Assembly: GCA_949752745.1 (NCBI GenBank)
Contig: OX457027.1
Coordinates: forward strand, 74,592,700 to 74,656,699
Direction of reading: 5' to 3'
Origin: Protula sp. h YS-2021
Taxonomy: Eukaryota > Annelida > Polychaeta > Sabellida > Serpulidae
Length of the DNA: 64,000 bases
Numbering within the stretch: position 1 is the stretch's first letter; every line of letters begins with the position of its first letter. Below, piece after piece: positions 22,371 to 33,400 of the stretch. Made by a program: the position numbers and the translations under genes. The notes below the pieces were generated by a model that saw nothing but the letters and a program-made list of their open reading frames with translations, searched no databases and was not told the origin of the DNA.

Positions 22371-23975
22371 ATGGACACATGGCTTACAGAACTGCAAAAC
22401 GACCCCGATCTCGTCTACCTGGCTAACGGAATTTCAGAAGGTTTTGACATTATAACACCCGGTGTACCTCTTACGAAAGTTAACCTCCCGAATAGCAAAA
22501 AAGCTGAGACAGTGTATCGTACAAAAGTTGAAGAACAAATCCAGAAGGAAATCGACATGGGAAGATATGTAAAAGTTGATTATGAACCAGAAATAGTTAG
22601 CCCCATTTCATGCGTTGTAAAAGAAGATGGTTCCATTCGCCTTATTCACGACTGCTCCCAACCCGACGGCCTAAGTTTAAACAGTCATGCGAATCCTGAA
22701 AAACACACTTTTGTTACGGTAGACTCTGCTGTTAATATGATCGATAAAGGCTGGTACATGGCGAAAGTGGACCTTAAAAATGCTTATCGGCACGCTGCGA
22801 TTAGCATAGACTCGAGGCGAGCTACGGGGCTAAAATGGCGCTTCAGGGAAGATAAAGATTATACGTACTTAGTAGACACTCGTTTACCCTTCGGTGCGTC
22901 CCTGAGCGTTGGAGCTTTTCATAAAATTACCCAGTCCGTCGTTCGAATGATGAATCGCCGGGGATTACAGGCCATAATTTGTTTCCTAGACGACTTCTTC
23001 ATATGCGCAGCAACAGAACAAGAATGTAGACAAGCGATGGACATATTGCTCCAACTCCTACAGAACCTGGGCTTTACAATAAGTTGGGATAAGTGTGTCT
23101 CCCCCTCCAAAAACATCACTTTTCTAGGTATTAACATTGACTCGGAATCCGGAATACTTTCCATCCCCAATCAGAAGCTCACGGACGTCGTTCGTACCCT
23201 TAGGGAGTGGGGAAGCAAAAACAGAACCGCTACAAAGCGTGAATTTCAGGTGCTTATAGGTCGCCTAAACTGGGTTGCGTCGGTTATCCATTCAGTGAGA
23301 CCCGCCCTCCGCCGGCTCATTGACCAGATGAGCAAACTTAGAAAGCAGAATCATCGCGCTCGCGTCTCCCGTGATTTAAAGCTGTCGCTACAGGCTATTC
23401 TCGATTTATGCATTTACTTCAATGGCACGTCCTGTTTTCTCCGCAAGGCGAGGCCCGAAGCTGCATACATTGTGACAGATTCCAGCGGCGTTGCTGGGGC
23501 AGCGGCCCTAGTTAAGGAATCACGCGTTACCGATTGGCTATATACACGCTGGGCGAGCGATTTTAAGGAACTCAATACTGCACATATTAACATAAAGGAA
23601 CTGGCTGCGGCTGCGCTAGCAATCCATAGATGGGGCCCCACCCTGTGTAACTCGGTTGTTCTGCTATATACGGATAACACAACAACTCTCCATGCACTAA
23701 ATAGATTCGCCATTCGGAATAAGCAAGGCAGTGACATTCTGAGGGACATGCTAATGACTTGTGCCATTTTCAATATTCGGATACGAGCAAAGTATATTTC
23801 TACAAATAACAATAAACTTGCCGACTCAATTAGCCGTTTACATTTGCTACCCCACGCAACGTACGTGGCACACCGAGTGCACATGGAAAAAATGTCGAAT
23901 AATATGTCACAAGCGTCGTTTAATTTCATTATACAGGAGTGGTTCAGCAAGAGGCCATACTGGATGGCGAATTAA
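22371..23975 (+). CDS. pol: Ngaro-like reverse transcriptase / RNase H
   Basis: A 534-residue ORF2 from ATG 22371. Reverse transcriptase motifs appear in order. Motif A is AKVDLKNAYRH (about residue 130), motif B is TRLPFGASLS (about 170) and motif C is ICFLDDFFI (about 205), with LDDF in place of YxDD as is common in DIRS elements. The RNase H domain follows with its acidic residues in TDSSG (about 370), NIKELAAAALA (about 406), LYTDNTT (about 434) and NKLADSIS (about 481). The frame ends directly after RNase H, so there is no methyltransferase domain. Its last 52 nt overlap the recombinase frame. It is expected to copy element RNA into DNA in the cell. Confidence 0.9.
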   Translation: MDTWLTELQNDPDLVYLANGISEGFDIITPGVPLTKVNLPNSKKAETVYRTKVEEQIQKEIDMGRYVKVDYEPEIVSPISCVVKEDGSIRLIHDCSQPDGLSLNSHANPEKHTFVTVDSAVNMIDKGWYMAKVDLKNAYRHAAISIDSRRATGLKWRFREDKDYTYLVDTRLPFGASLSVGAFHKITQSVVRMMNRRGLQAIICFLDDFFICAATEQECRQAMDILLQLLQNLGFTISWDKCVSPSKNITFLGINIDSESGILSIPNQKLTDVVRTLREWGSKNRTATKREFQVLIGRLNWVASVIHSVRPALRRLIDQMSKLRKQNHRARVSRDLKLSLQAILDLCIYFNGTSCFLRKARPEAAYIVTDSSGVAGAAALVKESRVTDWLYTRWASDFKELNTAHINIKELAAAALAIHRWGPTLCNSVVLLYTDNTTTLHALNRFAIRNKQGSDILRDMLMTCAIFNIRIRAKYISTNNNKLADSISRLHLLPHATYVAHRVHMEKMSNNMSQASFNFIIQEWFSKRPYWMAN

Positions 23976-24919
23976 GAGCTTATCGTCGTGCTGCGTTCTC
24001 AGAAGCGACCAAGTCTGCCTACAGGACCCACAGAGATACGTTCTTGCGGTTTTGCGCTTACTACAGATATACACCCGTGCCCGCGAGCAAAATAACTGTC
24101 GCCCGTTTTAGTGCTTTTTTGGCAAGAACGCTGAGACCACAGTCCATACGGTGTTATTTAGCAGGAATACGCGTGCTCCACCTGGAGCTTGGATATCCAA
24201 GCCCTACGGACGATAATTTCGTCCTATCAACGACGCTAAAAGGCATTGTCCACACCAAAGGTACGCAACCCAAGCAGAAACTGCCCATCACAATTGCTAT
24301 TCTACAACGTCTGCACAACGTCCTAACACTTCAAGACTCGTTTCAGTGTTGTTTTTGGGCTGCATGCCTAGTGGCTTTCTTCTGTTACTTTCGAAAATCA
24401 ACCCTCCTCACAAGGACGTCGTGCAGCCACGACTGCAGGAAAGACCTCTGCAGAGAGGACTATACCACGAGTACCGAGGGAGGTGTCATCTCCGTGAAGC
24501 ATACAAAAACGTTGCAGAATTTCGACAGGAGATTAGAAGTTCCCATTCCATTTATCCCTGGTTCCGTCCTATGTCCAGTAACGGCCATGTCGAAACACCT
24601 GGACATGGTCCATCTTGACAGCAACGCCCCCCTATTCTCCTTCCGCAAAGGTGCCAGCACTGTCCCCTTGACACACAGTCTTTTTGTCAACACACTGCGT
24701 ACCCTACTCCCCCAAGTCGGTCTCAAAGCAGAGGACTACAGTGGGCATTCGTTTCGACGGGATGGTGCATCATTTGCCTTTTCGTGTGGCTTACCAACCT
24801 ATATTATTAAAACGCAAGGGGACTGGAAATCGGACGCGTACCAACAGTACCTGTCGGTTCCATTGGCCATGCGTAAGACTTGTTCTAGAATCATCGCGTT
24901 AAAAATGGGTTCACATTAA
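23924..24919 (+). CDS. Ngaro-like tyrosine recombinase (no in-frame ATG start)
   Basis: ORF3 is open from 23924 (after TAA 23921-23923) to TAA 24917-24919. It contains a phage-integrase-type SAM-like N-terminal domain (SEATKSAYRTHRDTFLRFC) and a catalytic domain: Arg in YFRKSTLLTR, the H-x-x-R box in GHSFRRDGASF, a Trp in GDWKSDAY and the nucleophile Tyr in YQQYLSV. It should integrate circular element DNA. The first in-frame ATG lies far inside the catalytic domain. Translation must therefore use recoding (-1 relative to ORF2), reinitiation at GTG 23939, or splicing to the acceptor-like TTCATTATACAG ending at 23935. Confidence 0.87.
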   Translation, partial: FHYTGVVQQEAILDGELRAYRRAAFSEATKSAYRTHRDTFLRFCAYYRYTPVPASKITVARFSAFLARTLRPQSIRCYLAGIRVLHLELGYPSPTDDNFVLSTTLKGIVHTKGTQPKQKLPITIAILQRLHNVLTLQDSFQCCFWAACLVAFFCYFRKSTLLTRTSCSHDCRKDLCREDYTTSTEGGVISVKHTKTLQNFDRRLEVPIPFIPGSVLCPVTAMSKHLDMVHLDSNAPLFSFRKGASTVPLTHSLFVNTLRTLLPQVGLKAEDYSGHSFRRDGASFAFSCGLPTYIIKTQGDWKSDAYQQYLSVPLAMRKTCSRIIALKMGSH

Positions 24920-24975
24920 ACCATACCAAAATCTGTCCGACCACTACTTCCCTCAATAACGATTGGGATCCTTTG

Positions 24976-25107
24976 GACAGTAAATTTGAATTGTGTCAAA
25001 AATTGTATGCATGTACCAGTTGATTTAACACGAGATAAATCATGATCCCAATCGCAGTCGTTTTATTTTTAAGTAGCTAGAGACGCTTGCAAAATATCAA
25101 GAGTTTA
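24976..25107 (+). repeat. Split direct repeat B1
   Basis: A 132-bp sequence from GACAGTAAATTTG to CAAGAGTTTA, identical by eye to B2 and offset by 495 bp. It abuts A2 directly. The B1/A2 junction recreates the joined ends expected in a circular intermediate. Confidence 0.9.
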
Positions 25108-25419
25108 ATGGACAATTAAGTGTTTATTTGTTAATTGTGTTTAAACATGTTTTTTGTTCCCGCCTCCCTGTCTGCGGGAGTGGGGGCACACTACCGGCGA
25201 ACGCGATAGCAGGCCGAATTATGGCCTCTATGTTTATTTTACAGATGTTCTTGCTTGCATGCTCACTCCTGAGTAATCCCCTAGCAGCAGGCACCGAGCC
25301 CCTCACACGCCCCCCTCTGTCTATTTAAACCCCGTCTCATCTCCGGTGTGACAGATCACACCAACTAGCTTGCTGGCGGCGAATGCATTAGAACGCAAAA
25401 ATCGGACTGCTTTTAACAC
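25106..25419 (+). repeat. Split direct repeat A2
   Basis: Exact copy by eye of A1 (20814-21127), ending CTGCTTTTAACAC. It is followed by a 51-bp spacer (25420-25470) with CCACCACCCC and a short (AT)n, then B2. Confidence 0.9.
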
Positions 25420-25470
25420 CCACCACCCCTCCCCTTACACCAATATATATATATTGTAGTTGTGTGTAGT

Positions 25471-25602
25471 GACAGTAAATTTGAATTGTGTCAAAAATTG
25501 TATGCATGTACCAGTTGATTTAACACGAGATAAATCATGATCCCAATCGCAGTCGTTTTATTTTTAAGTAGCTAGAGACGCTTGCAAAATATCAAGAGTT
25601 TA
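25471..25602 (+). repeat. Split direct repeat B2 (right terminus)
   Basis: Identical by eye to B1. The element ends near 25602-25603 (GAGTTTA then AATATGGACC host DNA). The left junction reads GCAATAATGGACAA, so host and element share a few A/T bases at the join. Confidence 0.88.
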
Positions 25603-25603
25603 A

Positions 25604-26384
25604 ATATGGACCTTGCTTGTAGTTACAGCTGAGGGAGTTACTGTTCTAACATGTGCATTGAGCGGCGGCATAAGACAGAGTAATAACAACGTGAATGGTA
25701 GTTCATTGTTTGTCTTACTCCGCTGCCTCAGGCTCTTTCTGATATTGTATCGTTCCATTTTCGTGCTTACCAGATTTTTGATAAAAATAACGTGGGATTA
25801 CCGAGTGAAATCCTGATATAACATACACCTTTCGTATTATACATGGCTTTGAAACTGTTTTGTGCAGTCAGATCTTTAATAAAGCAGTGTACGATATTGT
25901 AGCATGTAAAAAACGATGTATTTAAGGAAACCTTAACCTTATGAAACTCAACAAATGTTAACTCAAGCGTACCATTGGGGAAGCTGCTGCGGTTTCGTCC
26001 CGTTAACATGATACACGGCATAAAGAGGTGTTTTATTAAATACAATATGTGTAATGCGTAATCAATGCAAGTCATCGCCCCGTTTTATGCGGCTGATCAT
26101 TTAACTTCCCTTTTTATGGCTAGGCCAATGACGTCTTTTGCCTGTAAATGGAGTCATGATTTTAAATGGTTTTCTAGCCATCATTCCACTAACCAGCATT
26201 CCATGTATGAAGAACTGTGAATGATTACACCTGTCGTATGTGTTTGTTTCAGGTATTGTGACGCTACCTCGCAATCCACGATGAACTGACGCCTTTTCGA
26301 AGTGGAAAATCTTTAAAAAATAGAAACTCATTTGCCCAAAGTAAACACACACAAACAGACAAGATAAAAAAAAATACACTCGAA
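25604..26384 (+). other. Upstream flank / probable 5' UTR region of cadherin gene
   Basis: 780 bp lie between the retrotransposon end and the cadherin ATG. I see no convincing TATA-initiator pair. A polypyrimidine stretch with CAG occurs near 26240-26252 (TGTTTGTTTCAG), which could be the acceptor of a 5' UTR intron. If so, the promoter may lie upstream of the retrotransposon. This is inference. Confidence 0.4.
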
Positions 26385-27125
26385 ATGAGAGGGTGTAAAG
26401 AGTTTACACTCTTTATGACGTCATTATTATGCGTGACGTCACTGGCAGTTGCGAAGTCAACGTCCATGCATTTCGTGCCATCGGACGCCAATCCTGGGCA
26501 CATCGTCACGAAGATGTCCCAGAGCGAAGGTCAGAGGTCAAGCGTGCACTCGGCCGCCAATGACGCGACTGTAGGGAAATACTTCACTGTGTTACAACAA
26601 GGTTCTGTGATTACGACGGGAAATGTGACGTCACTGAAGGGGCAGACAATCTCACTGACTATATTACATGAGCTGTTTGGTGAGGAGTGGACGGAGCAGC
26701 TAACACTGCATGTCGCAAACAGCGTCCCTAAAATGCATTTCGTGAACAGTCCGTATTCTGGATACATCTCCGAGAACCAACCCATCGGCTCTGATATCCA
26801 AGGCTTGGAAGATTTGTCGCAAAGCTTCGCACATTTCCCATACGGCTGCTTGTTAAGTCTCGATTCTGGCGACATGGAATATTTCAAGCTCGGATTGAGC
26901 CCAATGAATGGAGTACGACTGATGTCGAACGTCGTTTTTAACAGGGAAGTGGAACAGGCTTTCTATGTAACCCTCAAGGCGCATTGTGCCGAGGGCCTGG
27001 AGGCGTATGCACGGGTAGCCGTGAAGATTGTTGATGTCAATGACGAGGTTCCTGTTTTTGAACGCGCAAGTTACGGAATTGATCTTGACAGAAATTCTGT
27101 AGTAAAAGGAGTTCCTTTCTTTCAG
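26385..27125 (+). CDS. Cadherin exon 1: signal peptide and first EC repeats
   Basis: ATG in CGAAATGAG context, 247 codons, ends phase 0 at TTTCAG|GTATGTG. MRGCKEF...[10 protein letters not shown] is a signal peptide. The mature part has an atypical first domain, then [14 protein letters not shown] and a canonical linker, [22 protein letters not shown] occurs three times within it (26416, 26434, 26626). Confidence 0.92.
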
Positions 27126-30100
27126 GTATGTGTAAGATTTTTTATGCTTTTTTTCCCTCTATTTTTTAATAGTACTCAAAAATCCGTTATTGTTTTTGGT
27201 TGCAAGTCCACGCATAAAAAGCAGTTAACTAATAATGCCTGTGTCCATGATTCGCACAAATATTGTACTTGTTGTAGTCTAAATACGGTAAGTAAAAACC
27301 TAGGAAACTGAAAAGCATTTGTCATACAGTTTAATGAAAACTGAAAATTCAGTCCTTTGTCCTGTTGACTTGCTGTCAACGACTCTTTACTGTAGTTATA
27401 TTTATAGGCAAAGCAAAAAAGTTTATATGTGATGTTAATTTTAAATTTACTCGGCTGACTCATTTCAAGGTCAAGGCCAGCGATGCTGATGCTATGGACA
27501 TAATTACGTACTCCATGCGTCACGAAGGCGCAGAGCCTTTTCGAATCTCTCCTGAGAACGGAGACCTGTACATTGCACAGGAGCCACCGTTTGAGGACAG
27601 GGTCTATACGGTGGTTGTATACGCTACGGATTTGGCAGACCACCGCAGCGACCCCGCCACCTTGCAGATTAATGTATTCACGGGCGCTTCCGGACACGAC
27701 GGAGAGATCTCCAAGCAACGCTATCGGCGGCAGGCTACCAGTGTGAGAGACGAGCGTGGCTTTGTTGTCAACAGAAACGACGCAGCACCAGTGGATCTGT
27801 TCAGCGTTGCTAGTATGCCTCGAGTGGCTGCCGAGCGGTTTTCTTTCGAGGCCCCAGCCCCGGAAGGTCTCGCCCTGGATGAGGTGTCAGGCTTAGTACG
27901 CCGCGAAGCGGGTCACACGTGGCAGGGCGATGTTGTGTCTTTCAATGTCCTGGTGAATGACAGTTCTGCTGGCGGTGAGTTTTCATCATTCCTCTGCCAT
28001 TATGACTTTTTGTTTCAAGACGGTTTTTCCTTCGGCAGTTTTATTATCGCCATTTTTCGCAGATGATGCAGCCATAAGTCAAAGTACAGTGACATCGCAG
28101 GATACTGTTGGATTGACTGCCAATTAAAAGCACATGAGAATGCAAAATGCTTTTCTGAGTTCTTTCGGTAATAGTCCATTCTGTTGATTATCTGCAATAA
28201 TTTGCTTTTGATGAAGAACCAGGGTTTGAATCGGGTGGCCAGAAACGTGTGTAACAAACCTTGAGTAACAAAATTCATGATGATTCAAAAAGATTCCTTT
28301 ATCTGTTAATAGAAGTAGTTCAAGTAAAACAGCGGTACTGTAGCACACTTGTCTTAGTTCAGGATTTGGGAAAGTGGAGAGGGCTGAGGATACTTTAGGG
28401 ATGTTGCACCTTTTCAACTCATTCTTGCTTTCAAAATCAGCTATTGCTTGCATCTGGACAAATTATCTGAACCTTTTCGCAAGGTATTACCCCCCCTGAA
28501 ATGGTTGTCGCCCAAATTCATTGATTCATTTTCTTTTTCGTTCTCAAAGGTAGGTGTAATTGCGAGGGGGGAGGGGATAACAGATCGAGTAATCTTTCAC
28601 CTCACCACACCCCTTTTAGACATGTCACCATAAAGTCGAGTTACCATCAGAATACCAGTTCTTAGCAGAGTCATCATGCCATGGAAATCGGTGAAATTGG
28701 TGCGTTTTACATACCATATTTCATCGAAATTATGGTATTGTATTATGCATTTACTGATATGTTTCGCACCCTTTTGTTCAAGAGAGGGTAAGTGATCAAT
28801 ACAATGGTAGCGTAAAAAGAGCAGGAAATCATGTAACAAAAGTCAATCGTGTTGTATTATGTAGATTACACAACTCTGACGGTGAACGTGTTCGTCGTGG
28901 ATCGGACTTGGACATCTCCGGTTTTCACCACACAGCCGCAGCCCCTCGTCACCAGTGTCCCAATGTGGATACGGCCGGATATGACTGTATTAACTCTTCA
29001 GGCAGTGGACCAGTCCTTTCAAGGATGCGATGTTCGGTACATGATGGAGACAGGTAATTGCAATACGCTTAAAAAACAAAGAATTTATTCAGTAATGTTT
29101 AAGTCCTAATATTCGAAACCTTCTCAAAAAATCTTCGCATATTTAACCTGATATATTAATGAACCCAGTAACAGATAGCTAACCACGTTGCTTTGGCAGG
29201 AGGGAGCGGTCGATTCTACATCGACCACATGACTGGCGAAGTGAAGGTGGCTGACCGCGGCCAGTTCTTCGACAACCAGTTGTTCGAGCTCGCCATATCG
29301 GCACAGTGCCTAGGCACGGCCGCGGCACTCAGCAGGCACACACCCTCGCAGCTAGTACTCGTCGAGGTCGAGGACGTCAACCCTCAGTTCTACTACGATC
29401 CCTACATCATCAACGTAGAGGAAACAACATCTGCTAATACAGAGTAAGCCCATAAAGCCAAGCTTTTTAAAGACATAATTCAGTTAATCAGAAACAACGG
29501 CAACACGTACCGTGTAATCTCTGTGTCTTTATGGTTTCTTTTCGAGGAAAAAATGCAAGTGGGTCAAGGCCAATCCTTTCGCCATACGTTACCAGTATAT
29601 AGAGTAAAAGTTGGCTGTACTACAGTATTCTTTTGGAGCCAAAACCGCAGTGACGTGAAACCTTCATTCTCAGTGCCTTATTTGATCATGATTCCTTTTC
29701 CCAAAAGTACTTCAGTGAAAAAAATAGTAAAAGTAAATCAAAAATAAATTTGTTAGATTAGTTTAAGCTTTGCTAGCGTCCAATTGTTTCATTGCAGTGT
29801 GGCTACGATTGAAGTGAAGTCGTTCCAGGATCTGGACATAGATTTCACGGTGGTGTGGGACGATCCGCAGGACGCCGATACCTTCGCTATCGATCTCGAG
29901 ACGGGCGAAGTGAGGCTGAGGAGGGACCTGACGTACATCACGGATAAGCAGCAGTATCGCGCCACCGTGACGGCCACGGAGGAGAGGAGCCTGCTGGCTA
30001 GCACCAAAGAGGTGAGTGGGGAGGCAGAAGAGAGCGGAAGGGACGGAAAGGTGGGAGTTGACATACTTCACTGAAAAGCGGCAGCCCCGAGTGAGGAGGT

Positions 30101-30360
30101 GGCAGGGAGGAAGGGAAAGGGGGCTGGGGAGAGGGAGCTGAAGTGGATCGCTCACCAGATGTGAATGGGGAGACAGAAACTGGTAGAGGGGCATGAGAGT
30201 GAGAAGGGGACAGGGTGGCCGAGAGAGAGAGAGGAGAGAGAGAGGAGAGAGAGAGAGAGACAGAGAGAGAGACAGAGACAGAGACAGAGACAGAGAGAGA
30301 ATGAGAGAGAGAGGGAGAGATAGATAGACAGAGAGAGTGAGTGAGAGAGAGAGTGAGTCA

Positions 30361-30454
<94 letters not shown>

Positions 30455-33400
30455 CAGAGTGAGAGTGAGAGAGAGAGTAAGTGAGGGAGAGAGAGTGAGA
30501 AAGAGAGAGACAGTGAGAGAGAGGGAGAGAGAGAGGGAGAAAGAGAGGGGGAGAGAGAGAGGGAGAGAGGCCAAACCTGTTTAGACTTTTGGGGCCATTT
30601 TAGCTTAGCACCATGGATTGTTAGCGCTGAGATTTGTTTCATCTTCTAGATTATAATCAACTTGACGCCAGAAAACTTGCACACGCCTGTCTTCCCGCCC
30701 GATGTGTACGTAGCAGCGGACATTTCGGAAGCCGTTGGCACAGACTTTGATATATTGGAATTGTTTGCGATTGACCTTGACCCCGGCAACCTTGGTTTGA
30801 TGACCTTCACCACAACCGATGAACATTTCAGAGTTGACAGTGAGGATGGAAAGAACGGGATTTTGCGGCCAAACAGGTAAGACCGAATTTTCAATTAGCT
30901 TCTCTTATATAATATGAACAGGGATGAAATTTATTAATTTGGAGTCAGGATGTAGCGTAAATAAGGTCAGAATAAAATTTAGACGCTTGAAGCATACAAA
31001 ATACTGATAATAGAAATGAAATCTAGGTTGTTAACTTTGTGGCAGACTCTCCACATTCACTGACACAGCAACACTTTCGCTACCCCCTCCCTCCCCCCCC
31101 CCCCCCCCCCCCTCCTACATTTCTGGCCATCTGTCCTATCAAAACGAGAGACGTTTTGACGTAAAGATCAGCATTTGTCAACATAGTCGTCATACTCTTG
31201 GACTAGGTACAGCTCAAGACACAAACTCGAACATAGGTCGGGTATTCCTCACTCAAACAATCGCCCAACTGCTGTGTGGTACCGTATAATGACGCAGTGC
31301 TTATTTTTTGTGTTTTTTTTTTTTTTTTTTTGAAGTGAACTGGATTATGACTTTCTGGGACCGGAACATAAGTACGAATTTTTGGTGTATGCAACAGACC
31401 AAGACCCGGACAACCCTAAGTCAAGCTCCGTCACGGTGCAGGTTAGTGCATTAAAACCAGTTTAAAATTATTTGAAAGAAAAGAAAAAAAAATGTTGCTG
31501 TAAAATAGGGGTAGAACAGGCAGCACAGTTAAAGCTACAAGAGGTTGAGTTTATGAAGCCTTTTTGGAATCTCATTTTTCAGTGATGAGGATTGTGTGTG
31601 ACTGTTTTCAGGTTTTTATGCAAAACGTGGATGACGACGAACCACCCGTGTTGTGGCCGGCTAACCCGCGTATTTGGCTCAAAGAGGGCGCCACCGCCGG
31701 CACATTGATCCATGTTGTCCAGGCTTTTGATCCGGATGGCGGAATCGTGTCTTTCGGCTTTAGGAGTAAGTACCATATGCGGAATGGTTTTTGTCATACT
31801 TATTAAGGAATAGATGGTAGCTGGTGTATCACTCAACAGCCGACCCTCTCCCTTCCCCCTCCTCCCCCCCGACTCCCCGCATCTTTCCCGCGTCAAGCTG
31901 CGTTCTCACTTTCACCAAAATCGGTGAATTGTTTGCAGGTCACGTCTTTGGTTGTTGTTTGCAGGTGGCCCGTTATGTGCTGGGCTTTTTACGACTAACA
32001 GATGCGACATTTTTGAGCTTGACCAAAACACAGGTCACATCACCCTGAATGCTGTAGTACCAGCCGGGAAAACAGACGGGCGGCTTCTACTTTTGGTTAG
32101 ATTATGTTTTCTCTTTTGTTACTTATCATTACAAGGAAGTTTTAAGGGAATTTTTTATGACTTAATTCGCAGGGACCTTTTTTCAGGAAGTGTTAATTAA
32201 GTGTTAAAGAATGATTGACAGCGTGTTGTGTGTATAAAGCTGGCAATGTTGTATTTAATGTCTCACACTGTGTCCGCAGGTAGACAGTTTTTTAAACTTG
32301 CAAAATGCTATTTATGCAGTGAGAAGGTTACTTCAATGTTGTATACTTTACTAATGTATCGACAACAGTTACTTTGTACTAAAATGCAAAACATTTATAT
32401 ATATGCATATATGCAGTTTGAATGGAATTAAATAATTAAAAATTCAAGAATTGAAACCTAATTTTTGTACAGCAACAACGTAAATTCACCAGCACTTTCA
32501 ATTATTATTCCCCACAGGGAATATATGCGATCGACCGCGTGTCTGTCGGTCTGTCGGTCGGTCTGTCATCAAGAGCTTGTTAACACGATAACTTAAAAAC
32601 TTTTGTAAGCATTTTAATGAAACATGATATGCAGCTTCTGTGAGAACAAACACAGATCGGTATTTTAAATGAATAAGATTCGTCCAAGGAAAATGGACCA
32701 GCTGGACTTGGAAAATTTCAGCTCTTAATTGACTGTTGATGGTCGTGTTTAACTGATGGTGGGGGGGGGGGGGCTATGTGGAATATGTGGGCTATGCACA
32801 CTGCTCAAGTTCGCTCGTAGCTGGAAGGAATTTGTTGCTCTGTACATCAGGAAGAAACAGGAAGGCGTGGAGAAAAGAACTGGTTCTGTATTTTTTACGA
32901 CCTTTTTATATTTTTTTTTTTTGAATGATTTAGCTTCGAGATACGTCCGGGGCTACAACAGAAGCAGAAATCAAAGTCGAGTTCGTGGGCGTCAATCACC
33001 CGCCACAGTTCCTTGAATGCAGCAGCTATCAGTCAGCGTTCATCAACGAAGGAGAAGCCCCCGACACACCTGTCTTAAACGTGAGCGCATGTTTATGTAG
33101 TTTTCTGTATTTCCATTCGGTTTTTTTGCGTACGTATTAAGCAATATTTGATATATATTTATTATTAAATAACATATTGTACTTAAACGCTAAGGATTGC
33201 CATTGTTGTTTACATATATTGACGGCGTGTATCAAAATACCATGTGAGTTTATTCGACAATGTTACAGATAACGGTGGATGATGAAGACTCGGGATCAAA
33301 CGGAGAAATAAAGTTTTCGGTGATACCAAACCCTCAAGGAACCTATTTTTCCATAATTCAAGTGGGCGAAAAAACAGGACAGTTGGTGGCATTGGAGTCC

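Larger units (their letters stand above)
20814..25603 (+). mobile_element. Full-length Ngaro-like (DIRS order) tyrosine-recombinase retrotransposon
   Basis: The 4.8-kb element has order A1 (20814-21127), gag, RT/RNase H, tyrosine recombinase, B1 (24976-25107), A2 (25106-25419), a 51-bp spacer and B2 (25471-25602). This is the split-direct-repeat layout of Ngaro/PAT-type DIRS elements. Such elements replicate by reverse transcription and integrate a circular intermediate with a tyrosine recombinase instead of a DDE integrase. I find no methyltransferase domain, which favours Ngaro over DIRS1 or PAT. The repeat pairs are identical by eye and all three frames are open, so the copy is young and may be intact. 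No target-site duplication is visible, as expected for this class. It lies in the upstream flank of the cadherin gene. Confidence 0.88.

Noticed and set aside
22371..23975. LTR retrotransposon or endogenous retrovirus
   Set aside because: No protease or DDE integrase. A tyrosine recombinase and split direct repeats place it in the DIRS order.
30152..30642. Long Ser-Leu and Arg-Glu rich open frames on both strands
   Set aside because: Artefacts of the GA/CT repeat in intron 5.
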